A stretch of DNA of 64,000 bases from HXMU1420-13 sp034669965 (GTDB lineage: Bacteria > Bacteroidota > Rhodothermia > Balneolales > Balneolaceae). The stretch covers positions 1 to 64,000 of the forward strand of contig JAXMOK010000004.1 in the NCBI GenBank assembly GCA_034669965.1. The letters run 5' to 3'. The position numbers and the translations under genes were made by a program. This document shows positions 57,564 through 64,000 of this stretch, piece after piece; position 1 is the first letter of the stretch, and every line of letters begins with the position of its first letter. The notes under the pieces are model-generated. The model saw nothing but the letters and a program-made list of their open reading frames with translations, ran no database searches and was not told the origin of the DNA.

Positions 57564-59376
57564 AAAAAGTCTGATAATCAGAATTACCCGCATTGTCGCT
57601 TACAATAACTTCAATGCGGTTTCTTTTTTCTGGCTCGAAGTTTGGAAGAATATAAATCAATAAATTTTCTTCGAAATCATATTCAGTAATACCACGAATC
57701 CCGTTAACTCGAATTTCGCTTTTCGTGAAATCGATACCTGAAAATTCATCACTTACTGAAATTTCCACCTGCCAATTGCCCCATTCTTTCTGAAGCAATT
57801 CAACTCCATTTATTGTAGGTGGAGTTGCATCTGAAAATACTACAAATTCACCAAGAGCATCAGTCTGTGCGTGGAGGGTATTCCCAATTAAGCGTGACGA
57901 TATGTGCGAAAATCGTTCTCTTTTCGGGTCAAAATGAAATAATTGAGGGTTCGACCCTAACGTATCAATCTGATCAACATAGTACTGAATATAGATTTTG
58001 TTGCGCATTGGGGCGGAATATGGCTGCACTTGAAGTGATGGAAATCCTTGAAACCTGGAAGTAAATACAGCAACGCTCATTTCATCGAACGTACTACCGC
58101 TTGGGATATGAATCTTAACGTTTCGATCTGGAGACCAAAAAGTATGCTTATTCTCCGGATTGAAGCGATTGAATAGAATTTCGTGGCCATTGTAATAAAG
58201 CAACTGTTGATCCGACGCTTTATCCCAAGGAACACCAAAATCGGGTTCTTTTAGATTAAGAGTTGAGCTACTATGCTGCACTACCCAATCATTTCTCCAG
58301 TACCAATTACCAATTTTAGGTGCATCTTGCACTATCACAGAAGGAGATTTTGTGCCCTTTTGAACTTCAAACCTTGCAATGGTTTCGTTTCCATAAATAT
58401 CTGAAACTGTTATTGAGTATTCTCGGGAAACTGAATCTGGAATAATAATACCCTTGCCGAATTTTGAGTTGTAAAAAGGGACGGACACTTGCGAATCTGA
58501 AAAAAGAGTTTGGTAAGACCTGCGCGATGATGAGTAAGCAGGAATCCGATCGAGGGGCATAGTTTCGGCTTCATCAAAATTGAATGATCGATGTGTGCTA
58601 CTAAATAAAGTATCGTGAAGATGTGAAAGTGAGAAGCTGTACGAAGCATATTTATTAGTCACATCGTTTGCACCATCATACTCCGAAATGGTTATTCCAA
58701 TTGGACCATCAGCAATAAATTTGCCAAAATAAAACGTGCCGTCTGGTTTAGTTTCGGGATATGATATTCTTGGATATTTACTCCCGTTAATGGTTGTTTT
58801 ATCAGACATGGGTAAAACCAACAGTGAGGTAATCCGTGGGGCAATAGTATCATCAATGCTCAAATTTGTTTGTAAAGCATTAATCGCATTGTCGTTTCCA
58901 TCTCTAATCTCAAAATGCAGATGAGGAGGGCCCACACCGGTTGAGCCTGTATAACCGATTACATCACCTTGTTCAAAAACCCACTTATTTTTTGGAAGGT
59001 TGATGTCGATTTCGAAAGTATGTGAAATCAACCGAAGAGAATCGATGTAACTTTGTAATTCCGGTATAAATCGCTGTAAATGAGCATAAACGGTTACGCT
59101 ACCGTCATCGTGTGTGAGATAAAGAACTCTTCCATAGCCTTGCGAAGAAATAGCCATTCGACTGAGGTAGCCATTTTTGCTCGCGAATACTTTGTAGCCT
59201 TCACGTCCCCAGGTTTTAATGTCCAAGCCGGAATGGAAATGTGCTGAGCGAGTTTCTGCAAAAGTTGAGCTCAAATATGGACTGGCATCGGTAGGCCAGA
59301 TGTAACCATCGTTTTGGGCAAAAAGTTGAGAAGCAGATAGAATCGTAAAAAAACTGAGAACAAGAAAAGTTCGCAT
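57556..59376 (-). CDS. Secreted M23 (LytM-type) peptidase-domain protein
   Basis: 606 residues. Signal peptide (SQLFA|QN); an N-terminal LytM domain with His48 and Asp52 (HSGLD) and the HxH motif His152/His154 (PHLHFEIRDG), so the zinc ligands are intact. The catalytic domain is at the N-terminus, followed by ~440 residues of beta-rich repeats, unlike typical LytM proteins, where it is C-terminal. Probably cuts peptidoglycan cross-links or secreted peptides. Its start shares one base with the stop of the FAH gene. Confidence 0.87.
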   Translation of the reverse strand: MRTFLVLSFFTILSASQLFAQNDGYIWPTDASPYLSSTFAETRSAHFHSGLDIKTWGREGYKVFASKNGYLSRMAISSQGYGRVLYLTHDDGSVTVYAHLQRFIPELQSYIDSLRLISHTFEIDINLPKNKWVFEQGDVIGYTGSTGVGPPHLHFEIRDGNDNAINALQTNLSIDDTIAPRITSLLVLPMSDKTTINGSKYPRISYPETKPDGTFYFGKFIADGPIGITISEYDGANDVTNKYASYSFSLSHLHDTLFSSTHRSFNFDEAETMPLDRIPAYSSSRRSYQTLFSDSQVSVPFYNSKFGKGIIIPDSVSREYSITVSDIYGNETIARFEVQKGTKSPSVIVQDAPKIGNWYWRNDWVVQHSSSTLNLKEPDFGVPWDKASDQQLLYYNGHEILFNRFNPENKHTFWSPDRNVKIHIPSGSTFDEMSVAVFTSRFQGFPSLQVQPYSAPMRNKIYIQYYVDQIDTLGSNPQLFHFDPKRERFSHISSRLIGNTLHAQTDALGEFVVFSDATPPTINGVELLQKEWGNWQVEISVSDEFSGIDFTKSEIRVNGIRGITEYDFEENLLIYILPNFEPEKRNRIEVIVSDNAGNSDYQTFYR

Positions 59377-60026
59377 TACTGAATGGTTACACTCACAGAT
59401 AGTTTGTGATTTGGTAGACTAGCCGTAACTACATCACCGGATTCTATAGCGGAAACTCCGGCTGGAGTTCCTGTAAATATTAAATCTCCGGGTTGTAAGG
59501 TAAAAATGGTCGACAAGTAAGCAATCAATTTCTGGAACGTGAATATCATTTGATCTGTGTTTCCTGATTGTCTCACTTGATCATTTACCGATAGTTCAAT
59601 TTGAATTGATACGGGACCAAAGTGCGAGAGCGGTTTGAATTCACTTATTGGTGCGAAACCATCAAATCCTTTTGCCACCGACCAAGGCAGTCCGGCTTTT
59701 TTTGCTTCCGCTTGAAGATCACGAGCGGTAAAGTCTATTCCAACACCGATGCCTGCAATGTAATCTGTAGCGCTCTCTTCAGTGATGTTTTTCCCGGACG
59801 CGCCAATGGCCAAGACTAGTTCACCTTCATGGTGCACATTGTTGCTTTGTTTAGGGATGAAAACAGTATCGCCATCAAAACAAATGGATGAGGTTGGTTT
59901 CAAAAAGACGATAGGTGCGCTGGGTGTTTCAGCGTTCATCTCTTTTGCATGGTCTGCAAAATTGCGACCAATACAGTAAATATTGCGAATGGAGATATCA
60001 AGCCCCGGAATAGTTGGATTGTTCAT
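59376..60026 (-). CDS. Fumarylacetoacetate hydrolase family protein
   Basis: 216 residues, the short FAH type that acts on acylpyruvates or oxaloacetate. Metal ligands Glu67 and Glu69 (HHEGEL) and Asp98 (GIDFTARD); IGRNFADHAKE and TGTPAGV are further family marks. Cytoplasmic. The exact substrate cannot be told. Follows the rpmA terminator and is coupled to the M23 gene. Confidence 0.9.
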   Translation of the reverse strand: MNNPTIPGLDISIRNIYCIGRNFADHAKEMNAETPSAPIVFLKPTSSICFDGDTVFIPKQSNNVHHEGELVLAIGASGKNITEESATDYIAGIGVGIDFTARDLQAEAKKAGLPWSVAKGFDGFAPISEFKPLSHFGPVSIQIELSVNDQVRQSGNTDQMIFTFQKLIAYLSTIFTLQPGDLIFTGTPAGVSAIESGDVVTASLPNHKLSVSVTIQ

Positions 60027-60037
60027 ATCGCAAATAT

Positions 60038-60074
60038 AAAAAAAGCCACGCTGTTGTAGCGCGGCTTTTTAAAA
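60038..60074 (-). terminator. Rho-independent terminator after rplU-rpmA
   Basis: GC-rich stem AAAAAGCC-CGC/GCGCGGCTTTTT with a TGTTGTA-type loop; on the minus strand a long T run follows. It lies between rpmA and the FAH gene. Confidence 0.85.
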
Positions 60075-60088
60075 TCCTAACAAATTAT

Positions 60089-60343
60089 TTAGGCAGTTTC
60101 TACATTCACGAACTTACGTCCGCCCTGTGCAGTACTGAATGAAACGTGACCTTCAGCAACGGCAAATAAAGTATCGTCGCCTCCACGTTTTACATTTAAT
60201 CCGGGGTGAAACTTTGTGCCGCGCTGACGAACGAGAATGCCACCAGCTCTCACGAATTCTCCACCAAATTTCTTTACACCAAGTCGTTTACTTTCAGAAT
60301 CTCTACCGTTTTTGGTCGAACCCTGACCTTTCTTATGTGCCAT
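60089..60343 (-). CDS. rpmA: 50S ribosomal protein L27
   Basis: 84 residues beginning MAHKKGQGSTKNGRDSES, the conserved N-terminus reaching the peptidyl-transferase centre. There is no cleavable N-terminal extension as seen in Firmicutes. Full length. 25 bases downstream of rplU, the usual order. Confidence 0.97.
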   Translation of the reverse strand: MAHKKGQGSTKNGRDSESKRLGVKKFGGEFVRAGGILVRQRGTKFHPGLNVKRGGDDTLFAVAEGHVSFSTAQGGRKFVNVETA

Positions 60344-60368
60344 TGATTATTCGATTAAAGTTATTGGT

Positions 60369-60860
60369 TTAGCTGAGGGCTTCGATTAGTTCAGCTTTCT
60401 TCAAGCTGCTGTAACCTTCAAGGCCTCGTTCTTTAGCTAGTGCTTTTAGTTCTGCAACAGTCATAGAAGATAAATCCGTGCTTTCTGTTGCTTCAGCAGT
60501 GTCAGCTTTTTTCTCTGCTTTAGCAGGAGCTGCTTTTTTTGCGCCGTTTAGAGAGATACCGTCAATCTTAATCTGAGACATGATTTGACGATGGCCATTC
60601 ATTTTCTGATAGCCTTTTCTTCTCTTCTTTTTGAATACTAAAACTTTGTCGGCTTTCACTTCTTCAAGTAAGGTAGCGTTTACCACAGCACCATCTACCG
60701 TTGGAGTGCCAACTTTAACTCCATTATCATCTTTTATTAATAATACATCTTCAAAAGTAACTGTATCACCTTCTACATTTTGTCTGTCGACAAAAAGAGT
60801 ATCGTTTTCAGAAACTTTGTATTGATGTCCGCCAATTTTTACGACCGCGTACATGATCAA
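60369..60860 (-). CDS. rplU: 50S ribosomal protein L21 with a C-terminal extension
   Basis: Residues 1-105 are L21 (YAVVKIGGHQYKV, KRRKGYQKMNGHRQ). An Ala/Lys-rich linker (~106-130) leads to a SAP/Rho-N-like module (~131-163: MTVAELKALAKERGLEGYS). Ordinary L21 is ~103 residues; such tails occur in some Bacteroidota. Start at 60860 or two codons later (MYAVV). Confidence 0.95.
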   Translation of the reverse strand: MIMYAVVKIGGHQYKVSENDTLFVDRQNVEGDTVTFEDVLLIKDDNGVKVGTPTVDGAVVNATLLEEVKADKVLVFKKKRRKGYQKMNGHRQIMSQIKIDGISLNGAKKAAPAKAEKKADTAEATESTDLSSMTVAELKALAKERGLEGYSSLKKAELIEALS

Positions 60861-60961
60861 ATATCTTAATTTTGCGATTTCTTCAGAGCTTGATAAGATA
60901 CGGCACTAATTTATTTATTTCAAAAGTAAAGTTGAGTTACCGTATTAAATTTTCTAAGAGA

Positions 60962-61618
60962 TTAAGCAACTTTGCTTGTAGCCCGTTGAAAGCCCTGCCT
61001 ATTTACATGGCCTATGTATTTGCCGATGATTCGAACTTCTTCAAAAACATCGGGAGCAACATGAATATCGTCGTATTCTTCGTTTGCTGCTTCCAGGCGT
61101 AACCCATTCTCATCCCAAAAAATTCTTTTCAAGGTAGTCTCACCATTATAGAGTACTGCCCCAATCTCACCGTTGTTTAACTCAGTATCCATCAAAAGAA
61201 CGAAATCGCCATCGTAAATATCGGCGTCTTTCATACTAAAGCCCGAAACTCTGAGCGCGAAAAGTTTATCCAGATTCGGGAATAAGGTAGACATAGTGAT
61301 GTTGCCCAAGTCTGCTTCAACAGCTTCTTGTAAGTAACCTGCAGCGATTAAGCCACGCACCGGAATGCCTTCTTCTTGAACATCAGAGCCGAAAGCGGCT
61401 TTCTTTTCGGGAGGAAGATCATATTCTTCATCATTTTTTTTAACGAGGTATCCCTTTTTTAATAAAGCCTGTATGTTCTGGGTTACAGAATTCGGTGATT
61501 TGTAGCCAAAAAATTCAGCAATTTCCCTATAGGTAGGCCAAACATCATGCTCGTTTTTATAATCGAGGATGTAGTTAAAAAATTCCTGCTGTTTTCTGGT
61601 TAAATGCGCATTATCCAT
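60962..61618 (-). CDS. lexA: LexA-type SOS repressor
   Basis: 218 residues. N-terminal winged HTH (LTRKQQEFFNYI, TYREIAEFFGYKSPNSVTQNIQAL), then a self-cleaving domain with the Ala93-Gly94 scissile bond (GLIAAGYLQ), Ser128 (SGFSMKD) and Lys164 (TTLKRIF). The open frame runs to 61810, but the upstream part is not LexA-like and overlaps the divergent gene, so ATG at 61618 is used. Expected to repress SOS genes and itself. Divergent from the HEAT-cyclophilin gene across 49 bases. Confidence 0.9.
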   Translation of the reverse strand: MDNAHLTRKQQEFFNYILDYKNEHDVWPTYREIAEFFGYKSPNSVTQNIQALLKKGYLVKKNDEEYDLPPEKKAAFGSDVQEEGIPVRGLIAAGYLQEAVEADLGNITMSTLFPNLDKLFALRVSGFSMKDADIYDGDFVLLMDTELNNGEIGAVLYNGETTLKRIFWDENGLRLEAANEEYDDIHVAPDVFEEVRIIGKYIGHVNRQGFQRATSKVA

Positions 61619-61708
61619 AGCAAAGTGATTTAATGTATAAAACATGTGTAAGTAAAGGAGAAAATAAATGAACTGCAATAAAAAATGTGTGCAAAATATG
61701 TATAAGTG
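61619..61708. promoter_or_regulatory. Shared lexA/HEAT-cyclophilin region with ATGTRTAA repeats
   Basis: ATGTATAA (61633), ATGTGTAA (61644, 11 bases on), ATGTGTGC (61685) and ATGTATAA (61698) recur over 75 bases; the last two overlap the start of the plus-strand gene. Spaced near one helical turn, they could be LexA operators, but no consensus for this group is known to me. An AAGGAG Shine-Dalgarno (61655-61660) precedes ATG 61668. Confidence 0.35.
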
Positions 61709-63692
61709 GGTTATAGGTACTTTTTTGTTTTTGCACATTGCTTGCACTACGGTAGATCCCGAATCAAAGCGGATTTTAACGGATGAGTTTCCACAAGTAT
61801 ATGAACACATCTTTGCTCGTGATGGTGATGCACTTCTCGAATTTGTTGATCATCCTGATTCGCTTGTGCAATCACTTGCCTGGCGTGGAATTATGAACTC
61901 TGAAGTGGAAGATCTTGATCTACAGATACAAAAAGTGATGGAAGCAAATACTGAAGCGGCATGGGCTTCGCTTTGGTTTAAAGAGTTAGACGACAAACAT
62001 TTCAATTACTTCCATCAATTATGGAATCAATCCCCACATTTACGAAATGGATTACTTACGCTGTTTGCTGAACAAGGAAACCGGGAAACTTTTGAATTGC
62101 TCATCCGACAAGAAAAAAAAGGGGATGAAGCTTTCGATTATAAATTGGCCTATGCAACCGGGAGCCGATCTCGTTTGATTGAATTGAACACAGAGGAAGA
62201 ATTGCGGTTAATAGATCTCGCTCTGGTCACCAAAAAGGCAACAATTACACAGGCATATTTATATGGATATTATCGCGGGCGAAAGCCATTTAGTCCCGAG
62301 GCAGAGCAATATTTGATCAACGAATGGCAAAATTATTATCCGATAGGGGACGCAGGGAACCAAAGTATTGTACGGATTCTTTCTCAAAATCAGCTAGATC
62401 AAGTACTGTTAAAATTCACCCTCGATAAATTCGAACGGATGGATGTTCAACTTGCCGTTGAAATAGCACAAGCAATCGCTCGAAATGAAGCTTACGAACG
62501 CTCTCCAATAGTTTTGAATGCCTTATTAAACCATCGGAATCCGAATGTTCAGATTGCAGCGCTGCAGGCAATTCAGCAACATCAGGATATTGCTGAACGG
62601 TTATTTGGTGATATCATGAATAAAATTGCTCTGGTCGACTATCGGGATCCACTAGCGAGAATGACAGCCTTTAACACCATTAACGAGCCGGAGCGCTACC
62701 TTGATGAAATGTTAGCATTGGCTGAGAACGAACCATATTTGCAAGGCCTCAAATATCAGATTTTAGGCAAAATATATTCTGATAATGAAATGTTGAACAC
62801 CTTTTACGAAGATGTTCAGAAAGAAAATTATCTGCTGAAATTCTATGCTATCCAAGGGCTTTCGAGCTGGTGGCGTGCATTAAGTGAAAAAAGCAAAGTT
62901 GAATTGATTGACGATGTTAAAGCGATCATCAACAATGCTTTTGAGATGCAAGATCGAAGTATAGCCGTTTCACTTTCTTCTTTTGTAGGTGATAGCTTGT
63001 TGTTTAATGAAGGAGATTATAGTTCGTTGGAGCAACATTTACTGAGCTATTCATTACCGGCAGATGTAGAAGTTTATCAAGCTTATTCGAACGTTTTGTT
63101 CGAGCGATTTAAGGATCAAGCTGAGCCATTTATTCAAGAGTTGGCTGGGCAAGCTAATAGTGCATTAAACAACACACTTTCAAACACAGGCTGGGTTGTT
63201 GAAGCTGAATCCGGTGGTGCCAAAGAGTTTAGAAAACCGGACTGGAAGCGCGTAGCTAAAATTACGGCAAATCCATACGTGGTCATCGAAACGGCGAAAG
63301 GGGACATCACCCTGAAACAGGATGTGTTCAAAGCTCCGGTTTCTATTGCCGGAATTAATGCTTTAATAAAAGAAAGAGCTTACAACGGAACTCCATTTCA
63401 TCGGGTGATTCCAAATTTCGTAGTTCAGGGTGGAGATGTTGAAACGGGAAACGGGTTTGGCGGTCCGGACTTTGTTGTGCCTACCGAAGGCAGCGAAACC
63501 ATGTATCATCGCGGAGTGGTAGGAATTGCCAGCGCGGGTTTAGATACCGAAGGAAGTCAGTTTTTCATCATGCATCAATGGAAACCACATTTAAACGGAC
63601 GCTATACGGTAATCGGTGAAGTGGTGGAAGGAATGGATGTGGTTGATCGGATCACTCAAGGCGATGTAATCGAACGAATGCGGTGGTATTAA
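61668..63692 (+). CDS. Lipoprotein: HEAT-repeat domain fused to cyclophilin-type peptidyl-prolyl isomerase
   Basis: 674 residues. Lipobox LHIAC in a signal peptide; ~470 residues of HEAT-like helical repeats (ALLNHRNPNVQIAALQAIQQH and similar); then a cyclophilin domain (~530-674) with FHRVIPNFVVQGGD, GSQFFIMHQ and the conserved NGRYTVIGEV. Likely an outer-membrane or periplasmic folding helper. Start ATG 61668 is backed by AAGGAG upstream; M at 61698 is an alternative. Divergent from lexA. Confidence 0.88.
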   Translation: MNCNKKCVQNMYKWVIGTFLFLHIACTTVDPESKRILTDEFPQVYEHIFARDGDALLEFVDHPDSLVQSLAWRGIMNSEVEDLDLQIQKVMEANTEAAWASLWFKELDDKHFNYFHQLWNQSPHLRNGLLTLFAEQGNRETFELLIRQEKKGDEAFDYKLAYATGSRSRLIELNTEEELRLIDLALVTKKATITQAYLYGYYRGRKPFSPEAEQYLINEWQNYYPIGDAGNQSIVRILSQNQLDQVLLKFTLDKFERMDVQLAVEIAQAIARNEAYERSPIVLNALLNHRNPNVQIAALQAIQQHQDIAERLFGDIMNKIALVDYRDPLARMTAFNTINEPERYLDEMLALAENEPYLQGLKYQILGKIYSDNEMLNTFYEDVQKENYLLKFYAIQGLSSWWRALSEKSKVELIDDVKAIINNAFEMQDRSIAVSLSSFVGDSLLFNEGDYSSLEQHLLSYSLPADVEVYQAYSNVLFERFKDQAEPFIQELAGQANSALNNTLSNTGWVVEAESGGAKEFRKPDWKRVAKITANPYVVIETAKGDITLKQDVFKAPVSIAGINALIKERAYNGTPFHRVIPNFVVQGGDVETGNGFGGPDFVVPTEGSETMYHRGVVGIASAGLDTEGSQFFIMHQWKPHLNGRYTVIGEVVEGMDVVDRITQGDVIERMRWY

Positions 63693-64000
63693 CACCGCGC
63701 CATTTTTTTCTTTCTGCCTATGTAGCCTTTATCTGCCATTTTCTGCAGATAAGGTTTAATTTCAGGGACTTTACAATTGGTTTCACCCATAAATACCTTC
63801 ACCTTACCAATTTGCTCGCCTAAGCTCATCGCTTTTTCGGTGAGTGATTCAACAAAAGCTCCTGCAGCTAAAATAAAGCCATTCATAGTATAACTGACAC
63901 GGTTTTCATCCTCATGTAGATGCTTTGCTGCTCGATCCATTAATGAACGAATTAAATCTGTATCAATCTCCTCATCCGGCGTGATGGAAAGTAAGGAGGA
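63689..64000 (-). CDS. AlkD-like DNA alkylation repair protein, 3' part (cut by window end)
   Basis: The frame is open from 63689 to the right edge (104 codons), so the gene starts outside. An internal ATG at 63940 is not the start: the upstream codons (SITPDEEIDTDLIRSL) continue the protein. The C-terminus ENRVSYTMNGFILAAGAFV...KVPEIKPYLQKM...GRKKKMARC matches the end of Bacteroidota AlkD-like proteins. Convergent with the HEAT-cyclophilin gene, four bases of stop overlap. Confidence 0.75.
   Translation of the reverse strand, partial: SSLLSITPDEEIDTDLIRSLMDRAAKHLHEDENRVSYTMNGFILAAGAFVESLTEKAMSLGEQIGKVKVFMGETNCKVPEIKPYLQKMADKGYIGRKKKMARC

Noticed and set aside
61619..61810. N-terminal extension of lexA to 61810
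   Set aside because: Not LexA-like, overlaps the divergent lipoprotein gene, and the HTH begins right after ATG 61618.
1..64000. CRISPR arrays, insertion sequences, prophage, tRNA genes, toxin-antitoxin pairs
   Set aside because: No regularly spaced repeats, transposase or integrase motifs, tRNA cloverleaf or phage genes were recognised on reading.

Overview
The window is a stretch of an AT-rich chromosome from a Gram-negative bacterium of the Bacteroidota/Balneolota group, most likely a Balneolales-type marine or halophilic heterotroph. The main reasons are a type IX secretion (T9SS) porU-porV pair with C-terminal sorting domains, many Sec signal peptides followed by large secreted beta-propeller proteins, periplasmic-propeller histidine kinases, few Shine-Dalgarno sequences, and a DUF3667/DUF5683/PASTA gene set. 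No taxonomic search was possible, so the order-level placement is inference.

Region by region. 1-130: the 3' end of a 5S rRNA and its terminator. 202-3240 (+): acyl-CoA dehydrogenase, zinc-less sirtuin and SGNH hydrolase, overlapping or tightly packed. 3237-4668 (-): a glycine-rich membrane protein and an SDR. 4766-7887 (+): hisC and a HAMP/PAS/HisKA_2 kinase with an eroded ATP site. 7892-13327 (-): AlkD-like protein, DUF3667, BNR/sortilin-like propeller and LolA-like protein. 13484-16768 (-): PD40-amidohydrolase fusion. 16909-29792 (+): four tandem ~1005-residue propeller/Y_Y_Y/HisKA_2 sensor kinases. 29776-30880 (-): enoyl-CoA hydratase family protein and a small secreted protein. 30968-34168 (+): secreted M61 and M24 peptidases. 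34169-34641: gene-free, with hairpin repeats.

34642-51926 (-) looks like one ~17 kb transcription unit. In transcription order it carries porU, porV, a catalytically dead M6-like T9SS cargo, a peptidase/PD40/beta-barrel fusion, DUF5683, PASTA, rpe, phoH, a 23S-IVP-type four-helix bundle protein, an MBL-fold hydrolase and a purine nucleoside phosphorylase. Two of these genes (phoH and the MBL hydrolase) have coding sequence running upstream of any ATG/GTG/TTG, so they seem to use non-AUG starts. 52148-57042 (-): thiolase, cystathionine gamma-synthase/lyase and two TPR lipoproteins. 57169-57546 (+): ridA. 57556-60860 (-): M23 peptidase, FAH-family protein, rpmA and rplU. 60962-63692: lexA diverging from a HEAT-cyclophilin lipoprotein. 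63689-64000 (-): the 3' part of a second AlkD-like gene, cut by the window end.

The most unusual content is (i) the kinase array, whose copies are mosaic (leader and signal peptide group copies 3 and 4, while the kinase domain groups copies 2 and 4), with no response regulator anywhere in the window, and (ii) the T9SS operon, which links the sortase and shuttle to a pseudoprotease, a novel-looking peptidase-barrel fusion and housekeeping genes. I found no CRISPR array, prophage, insertion sequence or biosynthetic cluster.
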